Source: Alcanivorax borkumensis SK2 (GTDB lineage: Bacteria; Pseudomonadota; Gammaproteobacteria; Pseudomonadales; Alcanivoracaceae). Taken from it: a stretch of 64,000 bases of DNA. Every line of letters begins with the position of its first letter. Positions within the stretch are counted from its first letter, which is position 1. Of the stretch, positions 28,992 to 38,100 are shown piece by piece. The stretch is taken from NCBI RefSeq assembly GCF_000009365.1, contig NC_008260.1, positions 2,389,001 to 2,453,000 of the forward strand, in the 5' to 3' direction. Both the position numbers and the translations under genes were made by a program. The notes under the pieces are model-generated. The model was not told the DNA's origin. It saw only the letters and a list, made by a program, of their open reading frames with translations, and did no database searches.

Positions 28992-29825
28992 ATGAGCAAA
29001 CGCGTACTCATCACCGGCGGTAATTCCGGCATTGGTTTCTGCACGGCAGAACAACTCGTCGCGCGCGGCGCAGAGGTCATCCTCGCCTGCCGCGACCAAA
29101 CGAAAGGCCAAGCCGCCATTGCCAAAATCAAGAATGCTCATCCGCAGGCAAAAATACGCTTATTTCCGTTGGATCTGGCAGATCTTGAACAAGTCCGTGA
29201 TTGCGCGGCTCAGCTCTATCAAGAACTGGGACACATTGATGTTTTGATCAACAATGCCGGCGTGGTCCCGACCCGGCAGGAATTCACCAAAGACGGATAT
29301 GAAATGCAGTTCGGAGTGAATTATCTCGCTCCAGTACTGTTCACCCACCTAATGCTGCCGCTGTTAAAAAAAGGCACCGCACCGCGCATCCTCCATGTGG
29401 CTTCTGTGGCTCATTGGCTAGGCCGCATCAATAAGAAAACGTGGAAGGGCCGCAAACCCTATCTGATTATGGATGCTTACGGGCAGTCCAAACTGGCCAA
29501 CATCCTGTTCAGCAATGTGCTTGCAGACCGTCTGAAAGAAATTGGCATTACCAGCAACGCTCTGCACCCCGGCGGCGTGGACACCCCGATTTTTCGCCAC
29601 GTCCCCAACGCCATTATGGCGCTCATTCGCCCTACGCTCACCACCCCGGAAAAAGCCGCTTCGCTTCCGGTAAGCCTGGCCTTAGACAAACAATACGTAG
29701 GCATCACCGGGGAATATTTCGCTAACCATAAAACGGCTCTTCGCTCGCCCCGGGCGCGCAATAGCAGCTTGGCTGATGAGTTGTATTACGACACCATGGC
29801 CGAGTTGGGTATACCTGCGTTATAA
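28992..29825 (+). CDS. Short-chain dehydrogenase, retinol dehydrogenase-like
   Basis: This 277-residue SDR has TGGNSGIG near residue 8, LINNAGVV, and the active site Tyr-Gly-Gln-Ser-Lys-Leu-Ala-Asn. The pattern with H-P-G-G-V-D-T and a C-terminal L-W/Y-x-x-x-x-x-L ending places it with the retinol dehydrogenase/WW-oxidoreductase-like group. These act on long-chain or lipophilic alcohols and aldehydes. It lies 49 bases after the lipoprotein hydrolase and may share its transcript. Confidence 0.9.
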   Translation: MSKRVLITGGNSGIGFCTAEQLVARGAEVILACRDQTKGQAAIAKIKNAHPQAKIRLFPLDLADLEQVRDCAAQLYQELGHIDVLINNAGVVPTRQEFTKDGYEMQFGVNYLAPVLFTHLMLPLLKKGTAPRILHVASVAHWLGRINKKTWKGRKPYLIMDAYGQSKLANILFSNVLADRLKEIGITSNALHPGGVDTPIFRHVPNAIMALIRPTLTTPEKAASLPVSLALDKQYVGITGEYFANHKTALRSPRARNSSLADELYYDTMAELGIPAL

Positions 29826-29886
29826 GCCAAGGGGAGTTGCCAACGACAAGCTGCAACACGCAAGAGAGCAAAAAGCTCTGAAACAG

Positions 29887-29921
29887 AAGGGCAGCGTCCG
29901 AAGTCTTGGCGCAGCCCTTTT
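29887..29921 (+). terminator. Hairpin terminator after the SDR gene
   Basis: AAGGGC and GCCCTT close a loop with an inner GC stem, followed by TTTTGTTG. Longer imperfect inverted repeats (GACAAGC at about 29848 and GCTTGTC at about 29962) flank it. Confidence 0.6.
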
Positions 29922-29980
29922 GTTGAAAAAATGTCGCGCTCTCTGGAGCGTGAAACGTGAGGCTTGTCAATAAAGCGCCC

Positions 29981-30562
29981 TCACTCCAGCCCGCTCTCCC
30001 TAACCTTCGCCTGTAACTGGGGGTAAAACGTCAGAAACCCTTCTTCCAACTCCCGATAACGTGACCCGATTTCCTCAATGATGCCACCGAAGGAATTGGC
30101 AAACCGAATCCGCGCAGCGATCACATCCAGCGCCTCGCCAACCTTGGTCAAATCACCGTACTGATTGAGCAAATCAAACGCGATCAATCGCTCTACCCGC
30201 TGCTGCATGGGCCCGTGCATTAAGGGCAATCCCTGTTCAAGCTGGCGGTAATGGTGCGCAATAGCCTGTTCTCTGGGGACGTCATAAAACCGCACCCAAT
30301 GCTGCCAAAGGAAATGGTCGAACAGCACATCCAGTGCCACCCCAGCAAAACGGCGGCGGCCAGACGAAAAGGTTCGACGCTGCGAGGTAACCCAAGGATG
30401 GTGGTCGGTAAAGTGGTCCACCAGACGGTGGTTATCCAGGCCTCGGCGCAGTGGCCCCGTCAGCTCACTAACGTCCACTCCACGCATAAAATCCCCAAGC
30501 ACATTGCCAACCTTCGATGATACCGTAGGTTGCGCCAAGGATAGGTGGGCGAGGTAATTCAC
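29981..30562 (-). CDS. acpH: Acyl carrier protein phosphodiesterase
   Basis: This 193-residue HD-type protein has MNYLAHLSLA, GNVLGDFMRG, a metal-site HRLVDHFTDHHP segment and LDVLFDHFLWQHW, which match AcpH. The enzyme removes the phosphopantetheine arm from acyl carrier protein. The start is GTG at 30562 and overlaps the stop of the upstream GNAT remnant as GTGA, a sign of translational coupling. Confidence 0.92.
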   Translation of the reverse strand: MNYLAHLSLAQPTVSSKVGNVLGDFMRGVDVSELTGPLRRGLDNHRLVDHFTDHHPWVTSQRRTFSSGRRRFAGVALDVLFDHFLWQHWVRFYDVPREQAIAHHYRQLEQGLPLMHGPMQQRVERLIAFDLLNQYGDLTKVGEALDVIAARIRFANSFGGIIEEIGSRYRELEEGFLTFYPQLQAKVRESGLE

Positions 30563-30852
30563 CGCGCACTACCCGCCCATCGATACCCCAGGTTCTTTCG
30601 CATCGCAGACCACTCCTGTTCAAGAGAGGGGAACACTACCGTATCGCGATATACCCCATCGGCTGAGTGGGCACACTGCCGGAGCACCCCATCCTGCTTG
30701 GCATCCAGGCGGACAATGGCCGTGCGGGATGCGTGGTTGTACCCGTGCGCTCTCAGTTCCACAACAATAGCATTCAGCGTATCCAAGGCATGGCCCAGCA
30801 ACAGCAACTCACACACCTTGTTCACCGCACTGCGCTGCAAACGGCGCGCCAT
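30559..30852 (-). pseudogene. Truncated GNAT acetyltransferase (C-terminal part only)
   Basis: The residues QRSAVNKVCELLLLGHALDTL, then VVELRAHGYNHASRTAI and LDAKQDGVLRQ, match the last half of RimJ-like GNAT proteins. The first hundred or so residues, including the substrate part of the fold, are missing: the frame runs straight into the end of the HIT gene. The acetyl-CoA binding segment normally written R-x-x-G-x-A is reduced to Q-R-S-A-V-N. It is probably a decayed gene retained through its stop/start overlap with acpH. A short standalone protein is not excluded. Confidence 0.6.
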
Positions 30853-30911
30853 TTTAGGTACTCCGGTAAGGGAATTAAACGGTCTTGGTCGACCTACACG
30901 CGACCAGGAGA

Positions 30912-31274
<363 letters not shown>

Positions 31275-31461
31275 CTAGACCAAAGCAGGGCATTGGTACT
31301 CATGATGTGCATTTCACTGTGTATCGGGTGTGCCCCGGTTCACAGCTACGGCGATAACTGCTCGTAAAATGTTCGCTGTGGACCACAGTGCACCTTAGCG
31401 GCAGCCCAGAATAATGGCATTATAGTGGCCTGTCTAAACCCACCATCATCACCGGAATAGC

Positions 31462-32370
31462 ATGGCCACTCTTTTTGTCGAAAATTTAACTGTCGCCGAT
31501 TTCTCTTACCTCCATTCCAAGCGCGGTATGGTGGGTGAATCATGGCTTGTTGACCTAGAACTCAGCGGCGAGCTAGATGATCAGGGCATGGTCTTCGATT
31601 TTGGCCACATCAAGAAGCAAATCAAACAGCTCATTGATGACAATGTCGATCACCGCCTACTGGTTCCGGTCGACAGTGACCAGGTCACTATTACTGAGCG
31701 CGATAAAGACATCAGCCTTGAGTGGATATATCGTGGCGGCACCATCCGTATGATCGCCCCCAACCAAAGCCTACTTTTAATGGCCGGCCCGGAAGTCACC
31801 AAGGCCAGCCTGACCCTGTATCTGATGGACCTGATCCAAACCGTAGTGCCCAAAAATGTGGAGGAAGTGCGCGTAGTTCTGCGCGAAGAAGATACTGGAA
31901 CCGCGCCGTTTTACCACTATTCACACGGTCTAAAAAAACATGATGGCAACTGCCAGCGCATTGCTCACGGCCACCGTTCCAATATCCACATTTTCGAGAA
32001 TGGCCGCCGCAGCCGTTACTGGGAAAAGCTGTGGGCGGATCGCTGGGAAGATATTTATCTAGGCACCGAAGAGGACCTGGAAGGCACTTACTATATCGAC
32101 GAAATCCCCCATCACCGATTCCGCTACGATGCACAGCAGGGGTATTTTGAACTGGTGATCCCGGAAGATCACTGCTACATGATCGATACAGACACCACCG
32201 TAGAGCAGCTGGCGACCCACATTGCCAATCAACTGGCCACCGAAGCCCCGGGCAAACACTTTCGTGTCCGGGCCTTCGAAGGCGTAGGTAAAGGAGCCAT
32301 TGCCGACGCCGGCGAAAACATGCCGGGCAAGACCCACAATAGCTGGCTCAGCAGCACGCCGGTAATCTAA
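31462..32370 (+). CDS. 6-pyruvoyltetrahydropterin synthase/QueD-like protein, double length
   Basis: This 302-residue protein is about twice the usual QueD length. The N-terminal half has VDLELSGELDDQGMVFDFG and a VDHRLLVP segment. The C-terminal half has the H-x-G-N-C-Q-R and HGH metal-site pattern (KHDGNCQRIAHGHRS). This is how two PTPS-like halves would look, with catalytic Cys and zinc His only in the second. Family members act on dihydroneopterin triphosphate in queuosine or pterin synthesis. Related long forms occur in marine gammaproteobacteria. No other queuosine gene is nearby. Confidence 0.8.
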   Translation: MATLFVENLTVADFSYLHSKRGMVGESWLVDLELSGELDDQGMVFDFGHIKKQIKQLIDDNVDHRLLVPVDSDQVTITERDKDISLEWIYRGGTIRMIAPNQSLLLMAGPEVTKASLTLYLMDLIQTVVPKNVEEVRVVLREEDTGTAPFYHYSHGLKKHDGNCQRIAHGHRSNIHIFENGRRSRYWEKLWADRWEDIYLGTEEDLEGTYYIDEIPHHRFRYDAQQGYFELVIPEDHCYMIDTDTTVEQLATHIANQLATEAPGKHFRVRAFEGVGKGAIADAGENMPGKTHNSWLSSTPVI

Positions 32371-32520
32371 TAGCAAGGGAACGACCCTATCCCTACCGAT
32401 GGAGCGCCAAGCCGAAGTGCACAGCTCGCACCTCGGCCATGGCGCACGAACAAAACGCTACAAGGCCGACAACACACCAATTCGTGTTTTCAACGTTCAG
32501 CTCGGCACGCGTAACGTCTC

Positions 32521-33468
32521 TTATTCCTCTGCCAGAATACGCTCCGCTTCCTCCTGAATTAGCCGGCGCAGCCAGCGATGGGCTACGTTGTGATGCAGCA
32601 GCGACGACCAGGCCATCTTCAATTCGAATTCGGGAATATCGAACGGCGGTTGCTTGATCAGCAAACGCTCATTTTGAGCCTGCATTCTTGCCACACGGCT
32701 AGGGAGCGTGGCTACCAGGTCATTGTTCATGGCCAACAAGGCCGGCATTTGATAGTGACGCGTAAAGATACTGATCTTACGGCTCGTGCCCAATTGCTCC
32801 AGCGCATGATCAATCCACCCCAACCCGCCGAGCTTTTCCGGGTTCATACCAAACCCTACCCCGAAACCAGTTTTCGACACCCAAATATGCTGAGCAGACA
32901 GATAACTATCTAAGTCGAACCCTTTCGCGATGGGGTTATCCCGATTGAGCAGGCAAGAGAACGAGTCTTTCCACAGGCTCACCTGATGGAACGATCCTGG
33001 GATTTCGTTAAAGCGGTTCACCGCCATATCGACCCGGCCCTGCTCCATGTCGTGGTAGCTCACATCCGACGGCGTCAAAAAATCGAGCACCACATTGGGC
33101 GCTTCGGCACGCAGGCGGCGCACAATATGCGGCACCAGGGTCGCTTCCGCATAATCGCTGGTCATGATCCGGAAAACACGACGGCTATCCGCAGGCTGAA
33201 AAACATCTTCGGGGGTGAACAGCTGCTCTGCCTGAGAAAGAATTTGACGCACTAGCGGCCGCAACTCATGGGCTCGTTCCGTCGCAGTCATACCATCACT
33301 AGTACGGATCAACAGCGGGTCGCCAAACAATTCCCGCAGCCGCTTCAGGGAGTTACTCATTGCCGGTTGAGTAATGCCTAACTGCTCCGCTGCACGAGTC
33401 ACATTCTGCTCGCGTAAGAGCACATCCAGATACTTGAGCAGATTCAAATCTGCCGCCCCAATATTCAT
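32521..33468 (-). CDS. LysR-family transcriptional regulator
   Basis: This 315-residue protein has a helix-turn-helix at residues 20-62 (RAAEQLGITQPAMSNSLKRLRELFGDPLLIR) and a periplasmic-binding-like effector domain. The N-terminal LNLLKYLDVLLREQNVTRAAE resembles the NahR/LinR/NodD branch, whose members respond to aromatic or other hydrophobic effectors. There is no divergent catabolic gene within 400 bases, so the target is unknown. Confidence 0.93.
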   Translation of the reverse strand: MNIGAADLNLLKYLDVLLREQNVTRAAEQLGITQPAMSNSLKRLRELFGDPLLIRTSDGMTATERAHELRPLVRQILSQAEQLFTPEDVFQPADSRRVFRIMTSDYAEATLVPHIVRRLRAEAPNVVLDFLTPSDVSYHDMEQGRVDMAVNRFNEIPGSFHQVSLWKDSFSCLLNRDNPIAKGFDLDSYLSAQHIWVSKTGFGVGFGMNPEKLGGLGWIDHALEQLGTSRKISIFTRHYQMPALLAMNNDLVATLPSRVARMQAQNERLLIKQPPFDIPEFELKMAWSSLLHHNVAHRWLRRLIQEEAERILAEE

Positions 33469-33905
33469 TAAGTGAATAGCCGCCCATTCTTACATCAGTA
33501 AAAGAAATTGTAACACTGTATGATCCGCGCTGACATCGTGTCCCCGGTTCACATGAACACACCTTTTCCCCCGTAATAGCCTTTACGGTAGCGAGCATTA
33601 ACAAATTGCAATACTGGCACGCTGCTAGTATCGCTTTAAAGCAAAAAAATGCGTAAGGTTCGGCTGTCTGATGCAAATGCTTTATGTGCTCATTTTTTAT
33701 CAGCCTAGCAATCCATGCTCCATACGAAACACAAAAACTGAGTACCAAAGGTGTTCCCGTAAGAAAATTGCGATGTGTCCACCCCTCAAGGTATTGCAAC
33801 AGCCTGCAGCTTGTATCCCGATAACAGCACAGCCTGCTCTGTTGTCATAGGCCGGCAAGCCTCGTGCGCCAGCCATATGTAAGTAGGCGTGATTCAGAGG
33901 TTAAT
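33469..33905. other. 437-base intergenic stretch
   Basis: It lies between the LysR gene start and the Arc-like gene. Overlapping short frames exist on both strands, but none has a ribosome site or recognisable product. It is AT-richer near 33590-33690 (runs of A and T), possibly promoter sequence. I see no RNA gene or repeat. Confidence 0.5.
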
Positions 33906-34178
33906 ATGACAAACAACGCAACCACGCGGACTGAAAAGTTCGTGGTTCGTTTTCCCTATGGCATGCGAAACCAGGTCGCCGAGGCAGCCAATGATAGCCA
34001 TCGCAGCATGAATGCAGAAATTATTGCCCGTCTGGAGCACAGTTTGGACAATTGGCCCCAAACCCTGCCCCACACAGAAACCCCCGTTCCACAGGGCAAT
34101 GAAGAAACCGCATTACTGGAACGCTTTCGCCAACTCTCCCGGAGCAAGCAACAAGCACTATTAGCTCTTTTGGATTAA
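33906..34178 (+). CDS. Arc-like ribbon-helix-helix DNA-binding protein
   Basis: This 90-residue protein starts at the ATG at 33906. FVVRFPYGMRNQVAEAANDSHRSMNAEIIARLEHSL is the Arc/MetJ-type ribbon-helix-helix: one strand for the DNA groove and two helices for dimerisation. The remaining 45 residues are polar, with a C-terminal LSRSKQQALLALL helix. Such proteins repress nearby genes or themselves. No toxin gene is adjacent, so it is not an obvious antitoxin. Confidence 0.88.
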   Translation: MTNNATTRTEKFVVRFPYGMRNQVAEAANDSHRSMNAEIIARLEHSLDNWPQTLPHTETPVPQGNEETALLERFRQLSRSKQQALLALLD

Positions 34179-34341
34179 GTTGACGCGCCAAGACTAACGA
34201 CAACCGGCCTTCTGTCCCTACAATACGCCGCTACTAACCACGCGGCGATTATCTGTTCGGCAACACTTTGCACTATGATGACTACATGATGCTCAAAAAA
34301 CGCCGTCACCGATTCATGGACCGACAGGAGTCTTTACCGCT

Positions 34342-35571
34342 GTGACTGCAAACCAGAACCACACGCCATTGCCAACCGGCAACGATATTACGTTACCGTG
34401 GCATCTGCGCTTGCCCAAACCGCTGGAAAAGGACTTCCGCCTCTACTTCCGGGCCAGCGCGGCTAAGTCTACGCCTTGGGCCCTGGCTCTAGTGGCATTC
34501 CTTATTGTCTCCGCCATGTTTATTGAGTCACGCATTTCTGTCGATGTCTTAAGCTTTTCCTGGCGGTCAAGGCTGTTCACCTTGATGCTCACCGGTGGCT
34601 GCCTTGTGCTGCTGCGCAAACCTCAGTGGCGCAACTGGCTTCACGAAGCCACTCTAGTGCTCGCTTTTGCCATCTCGCTCACCGGCAATTATCTAGGCGT
34701 CACCATTGAGCCCTCATTGTCCTATCCCTTTTTCTTGCATACACCACTGGCTATCCTGATGATCTGCATCTTGATCAGAGTGCCCTTCTATGTAGCACTG
34801 GGCAGCTCGGCGATCATGATTGCTTGCATGATCTTTAGCCTGCAGCTCAACCCCGGCCGGTACCCCTTTGAACCAACCACCTTGGTGCTGGTCTCGCTGG
34901 CCTTTACCTGCACTGGGCTGTTCGGCCAATATGTTTACGAACGGCTTCTGCGCCAGTACTTTCTCTCCGAACACGTGCTATTCCAGCACAGAAATGAATT
35001 ACACTCCGCCAATCTGGTGCTGGAAAATCAGGCCACTGTCGACGGCATGACCGGCTGTATTAATCGCCGGGGAATGGAAAGCCGCCTGAACCACCTTTAT
35101 CACCAGCTAAAACAAAAAACCCCGGATGCCCCCGAGCGCATTACCCTGATATTGTTCGATATCGATTTCTTCAAACAATACAATGACACCTATGGCCACC
35201 CAGCCGGGGACGAGTGCCTGAAAAAAGTAGCGAGTGTGCCGCTGGGGATGGTGCAAAGCGATACCGATTTCGTCGCTCGCTATGGTGGCGAGGAATTTGT
35301 CATTACCCTGGCGGACTCCAGCTTCAACGATGCACTGGTGTTTGCCGAGCGCATGCGTAACCGGGTAGAACAGCTCGGAATCCCCCACAGCGGCTCCCGG
35401 ATCAGCCAAGTAGTTACCATCAGTGTCGGGGTCGCCTGCTCGGACAGCAATGCAGAAAATGGCGGACAGCTGTTAAAGATGGCGGACGAAGCACTTTATC
35501 AGGCAAAAGGCTCCGGTAGAAACCGCGTAGCACTGATGAGCAATCAAGGCGTGGTTGAGGTATTGAATTAA
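34342..35571 (+). CDS. Membrane diguanylate cyclase (GGDEF domain)
   Basis: This 409-residue protein starts at GTG 34342, after CAGGAG. There are about six membrane helices between residues 40 and 200, a linker helix, then a GGDEF domain (about 235-395) with DGMTGCINRRGM, FDIDFFKQYND and the active loop ARYGGEEF. The product would make cyclic di-GMP. The usual RxxD inhibitory site just before the loop is absent: the corresponding residues read S-D-T-D. The membrane part resembles an MHYT- or MASE-like sensor of unknown signal. Confidence 0.92.
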   Translation: MTANQNHTPLPTGNDITLPWHLRLPKPLEKDFRLYFRASAAKSTPWALALVAFLIVSAMFIESRISVDVLSFSWRSRLFTLMLTGGCLVLLRKPQWRNWLHEATLVLAFAISLTGNYLGVTIEPSLSYPFFLHTPLAILMICILIRVPFYVALGSSAIMIACMIFSLQLNPGRYPFEPTTLVLVSLAFTCTGLFGQYVYERLLRQYFLSEHVLFQHRNELHSANLVLENQATVDGMTGCINRRGMESRLNHLYHQLKQKTPDAPERITLILFDIDFFKQYNDTYGHPAGDECLKKVASVPLGMVQSDTDFVARYGGEEFVITLADSSFNDALVFAERMRNRVEQLGIPHSGSRISQVVTISVGVACSDSNAENGGQLLKMADEALYQAKGSGRNRVALMSNQGVVEVLN

Positions 35572-35610
35572 ACGGCGGCTACGCAAAACTGATTCATTGA
35601 TTCTTACTTA

Positions 35611-35648
35611 CAAAGGCCGCGCCCTGAATGTTAAGCGCGGCCAAGCCT
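35611..35648. terminator. Bidirectional hairpin terminator
   Basis: GGCCGCGC and GCGCGGCC form an 8-bp stem extended by AAAGGC/GCCTTT, between the convergent cyclase and hmp genes. It belongs to the same family as 14355-14391. Confidence 0.75.
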
Positions 35649-35755
35649 TTAGCTTTAGCGTCATATCAAAAACGGCTAACACGTGGTTGAGTGTGCCCTC
35701 CTACCGATTAAGTTGGCACAGTGGGTTTGCACGCTAATCCGCAACAGCTTGCTAT

Positions 35756-36979
35756 TTACGCCGCAAGTCCTTCTGCCGGTCCAAAGAACTCATAATGGAT
35801 ATCGGCATCGTCCACACCTTTATCCTGCAACAGCCCATACACCGCTTTGAGCATCGGTACCGGACCACAAAAATAATACTCTGCGCGGCGATCGCCCACC
35901 AGCTGATCCAGCAATGCGCAATCCAGAAACCCTGTGCTGTCAAAGTCAACCTTCTCCTGGTCCTGGGCAGACGGCTCACTATAACGAACATGACAATGCA
36001 AGTTATCGTGGTTGTCCGCCAACTGCTGCAACTCTGCAGCAAAAGGCCGAACAGCGCCATTCAGGGCACACTGGATAAAGATCACTTCACGACCCTGTTG
36101 GTGAGCCAGCGCCCCATGTAGCATCGAGAGCAGCGGCGTGACGCCCACCCCACCGGCAACTAACACTAATGGCACTCCCTCAGCATTCGCATCGGCCAGG
36201 GTAAATTCACCACAGGGTGGCGCCACCTCGACAACATCACCTTCCTGAAGATGCTCATGGATATAACCGGAGCACACCCCATCGGGCGCTTCGTCAGCGA
36301 GGGCTCGCTCCCGTTTCACACTAATTCGGTAATGGCTTTCCCCCGGCGCACAGGACAAGCTGTAGTTACGCATTACCGGTAGCCCACCCGGCGGCGTCAC
36401 CCGCACAGTAATGTACTGGCCAGGCTGATGTGGCTGCAGTGCCTCCCCATCTTGGCGAGCAAGATAAAGAGAAACAATATTCTCACTTTCCTGCTCACGG
36501 CGAGCGACAACAAAGGGCTTGAAACCCTGCCATCCGAAAGTATCTTGCTGGTGCTGATACAGCGCTCCTTCACGCCCAATAAAAATATCCGCCAGTGCAC
36601 CGTAAGCCGCCGCCCAGGCATCAATAATTTCCGACGATTCATCGATCCCCAGCACTTCTTGAATGGAGGCCAGCAGGTTTGCACCAACAATGGGATAGTG
36701 CTGTGGCTGAATCCCCAAAGAAACGTGTTTCTGGGCAATCAATTCCACGGCATCCGCCAGTGCAGCCGGGTTATCGACGTGCTGGGCATAGGCACAAATA
36801 GCACCAGCCAGAGCGCGCTGCTGGGTTCCGGCCTGCTGATGGGCCGGATTAAAAAACGCTTGCACCTCCGGGTTTTCCCGAAACATACGCGCATAGAAAT
36901 GCCGAGTGAGCGTCTCTCCATTTTCCTGCAGCACAGGAACGGTTTGTTTAATAACAGCCAGTTGGCTCTGGGTAAGCAT
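35756..36979 (-). CDS. hmp: Flavohaemoprotein, nitric oxide dioxygenase
   Basis: This is 407 residues from the ATG at 36979, with AGGAG eight bases upstream; the frame extends further but without a ribosome site. The N-terminal globin part (1-138) has the proximal His in KHVSLGIQP. The FAD part shows RNYSLS, and the NAD part VPLVLVAGGVGVTPLLSML and YFCGP. Hmp converts nitric oxide to nitrate using NADPH and oxygen. It is divergent from nsrR with an NsrR-type site in between, so nitric oxide should relieve its repression. Confidence 0.96.
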   Translation of the reverse strand: MLTQSQLAVIKQTVPVLQENGETLTRHFYARMFRENPEVQAFFNPAHQQAGTQQRALAGAICAYAQHVDNPAALADAVELIAQKHVSLGIQPQHYPIVGANLLASIQEVLGIDESSEIIDAWAAAYGALADIFIGREGALYQHQQDTFGWQGFKPFVVARREQESENIVSLYLARQDGEALQPHQPGQYITVRVTPPGGLPVMRNYSLSCAPGESHYRISVKRERALADEAPDGVCSGYIHEHLQEGDVVEVAPPCGEFTLADANAEGVPLVLVAGGVGVTPLLSMLHGALAHQQGREVIFIQCALNGAVRPFAAELQQLADNHDNLHCHVRYSEPSAQDQEKVDFDSTGFLDCALLDQLVGDRRAEYYFCGPVPMLKAVYGLLQDKGVDDADIHYEFFGPAEGLAA

Positions 36980-37004
36980 GGCGTGACTCCTGTTGGCGAC
37001 CAAT

Positions 37005-37027
37005 AATAGGCATTTTACATGCCTCTT
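37005..37027. promoter_or_regulatory. NsrR-type operator between hmp and nsrR
   Basis: The 23 bases form an 11-1-11 dyad in which nine of eleven positions pair (AAnAGGCATnT on each arm). This is the known length and form of NsrR sites, which centre on a GCAT-like core. It sits 26 bases upstream of the hmp start and 43 bases upstream of the nsrR start. Confidence 0.75.
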
Positions 37028-37069
37028 TTAAATGGGCATATTAGATACTCATTTTTTGGAGGTCAAGCC

Positions 37070-37501
37070 ATGCAACTCACAACACATACGGACTACGCCC
37101 TGCGGACTCTCATTTACCTCTCCCTACGGCATGACAAGCTCCCAACCACCATCCAGGAAATCGCCGATGCGTACCACATCTCCAACAACCACGTAGCCAA
37201 GGTTGCACAGACACTGGTACAACTGGGTTATGTGCAGAGTTTAAGAGGCAGGAGCGGCGGCTTGGTAATGGCCAAACCTGCAAACGAGATAAACGTGGGG
37301 GAGCTGATACGGCAGACAGAAAACCTCAAACTACTGGACTGTTTTGGCACAGAATCGTCTTGCCCAATAGACCCTGCCTGCAAGCTGAAAAACGCACTAG
37401 GCAAAGCCCAAGCCGCCTTTCTTCAGACTCTAGATCAATACAACTTGGCAGACTTCACCGATAATAGCGATGAGCTTCGCATCCTGCTCAAACAAGTTTA
37501 A
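37070..37501 (+). CDS. nsrR: Rrf2-family nitric oxide-sensing repressor
   Basis: This 143-residue protein starts at the ATG at 37070 after a GGAGG. The Rrf2 winged helix is clear: MQLTTHTDYALRTLIYL, EIADAYHISNNHVAKV and LRGRSGGLVMAK. The three Cys ligands of the iron-sulfur cluster are at CFGTESSCPIDPAC. NsrR represses nitric oxide defence genes such as hmp until its cluster is nitrosylated. Its placement divergent from hmp is the common arrangement. Confidence 0.95.
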   Translation: MQLTTHTDYALRTLIYLSLRHDKLPTTIQEIADAYHISNNHVAKVAQTLVQLGYVQSLRGRSGGLVMAKPANEINVGELIRQTENLKLLDCFGTESSCPIDPACKLKNALGKAQAAFLQTLDQYNLADFTDNSDELRILLKQV

Positions 37502-37530
37502 AGCAGGGCACTCAAGGCGCCCTGTCGCCA

Positions 37531-37608
37531 TTATTTATTGGCTCTTTTTTCTCGTCGTTTCTCTTTTAGAGTTTTTTGCGGTTTTTTCTTCGTTTTTTCT
37601 TTACTCAT
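37531..37608 (-). CDS. Lys/Arg-rich microprotein, 25 residues
   Basis: An ATG at 37608 follows GAAGGA by eight bases and opens a 25-codon frame, MSKEKTKKKPQKTLKEKR, then REKRANK and stop. More than half the residues are basic. Similar short MSK-x-K-x-KK-x-P-x-x-T-x-KEKR proteins occur in several Pseudomonas-like genomes, so I take it as real although it falls below usual length limits. The function is unknown; a ribosome or nucleic acid partner is a guess. It lies 42 bases downstream of the Rnk-like gene on the same strand. Confidence 0.6.
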   Translation of the reverse strand: MSKEKTKKKPQKTLKEKRREKRANK

Positions 37609-37650
37609 AACGTTTTTCCTTCAATTTGACTGCATACTTTTTCGTATTCT

Positions 37651-38085
37651 TTACGGCAAATCGTGCAAAACAGAACCCTCCTTCTTCTCGTTAAAAATTC
37701 TACTTCCTGCTGGTTTTTTTACTTTCAACAAAAGATATCGGTGTCGATGACCGAGAAAATCCACATTGACCACCGCGCCAGGCAAGGACCCAAGCAAAGC
37801 CGCGCCCAGCGGGGAAAGCACAGAAAGATCTTTGTTATCCAGGGGTCTTTTTCCAGCTTCTGCCAAAATGAAAGACATCTGCTCTTCATCTTCAAGGCTG
37901 AATAAAAAAACGCGATCGCCTACCGCTGCCGCAGCAAGATCGCTCTCGACGCCACGCAACATCTCAATTTTCTCCATCACTTCCATGAGCCGAACCGGCG
38001 AAAGAAAGAACAGGGGTGTTTTTGCTAAATAGCGTTTTCCATAGCCATAGCGAAACAACGACAAACGCTTCATAAGCGCAGCCAT
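37651..38085 (-). CDS. Rnk/GreA-C-like protein
   Basis: This is 144 residues from the ATG at 38085, or 140 from the ATG at 38073. The second half, AAVGDRVFLFSLEDEEQMSFIL, then DLSVLSPLGAALLGSLPGAVV, has the pattern of the GreA/GreB C-terminal domain as found in the nucleoside diphosphate kinase regulator Rnk. The N-terminal half has no GreA coiled-coil acidic tip, only a short basic helix, so it is unlikely to act as a transcript-cleavage factor. It may bind RNA polymerase. The gene lies in an AT-rich stretch. Confidence 0.65.
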   Translation of the reverse strand: MAALMKRLSLFRYGYGKRYLAKTPLFFLSPVRLMEVMEKIEMLRGVESDLAAAAVGDRVFLFSLEDEEQMSFILAEAGKRPLDNKDLSVLSPLGAALLGSLPGAVVNVDFLGHRHRYLLLKVKKPAGSRIFNEKKEGSVLHDLP

Positions 38086-38100
38086 AAACCGTTCACCAAA

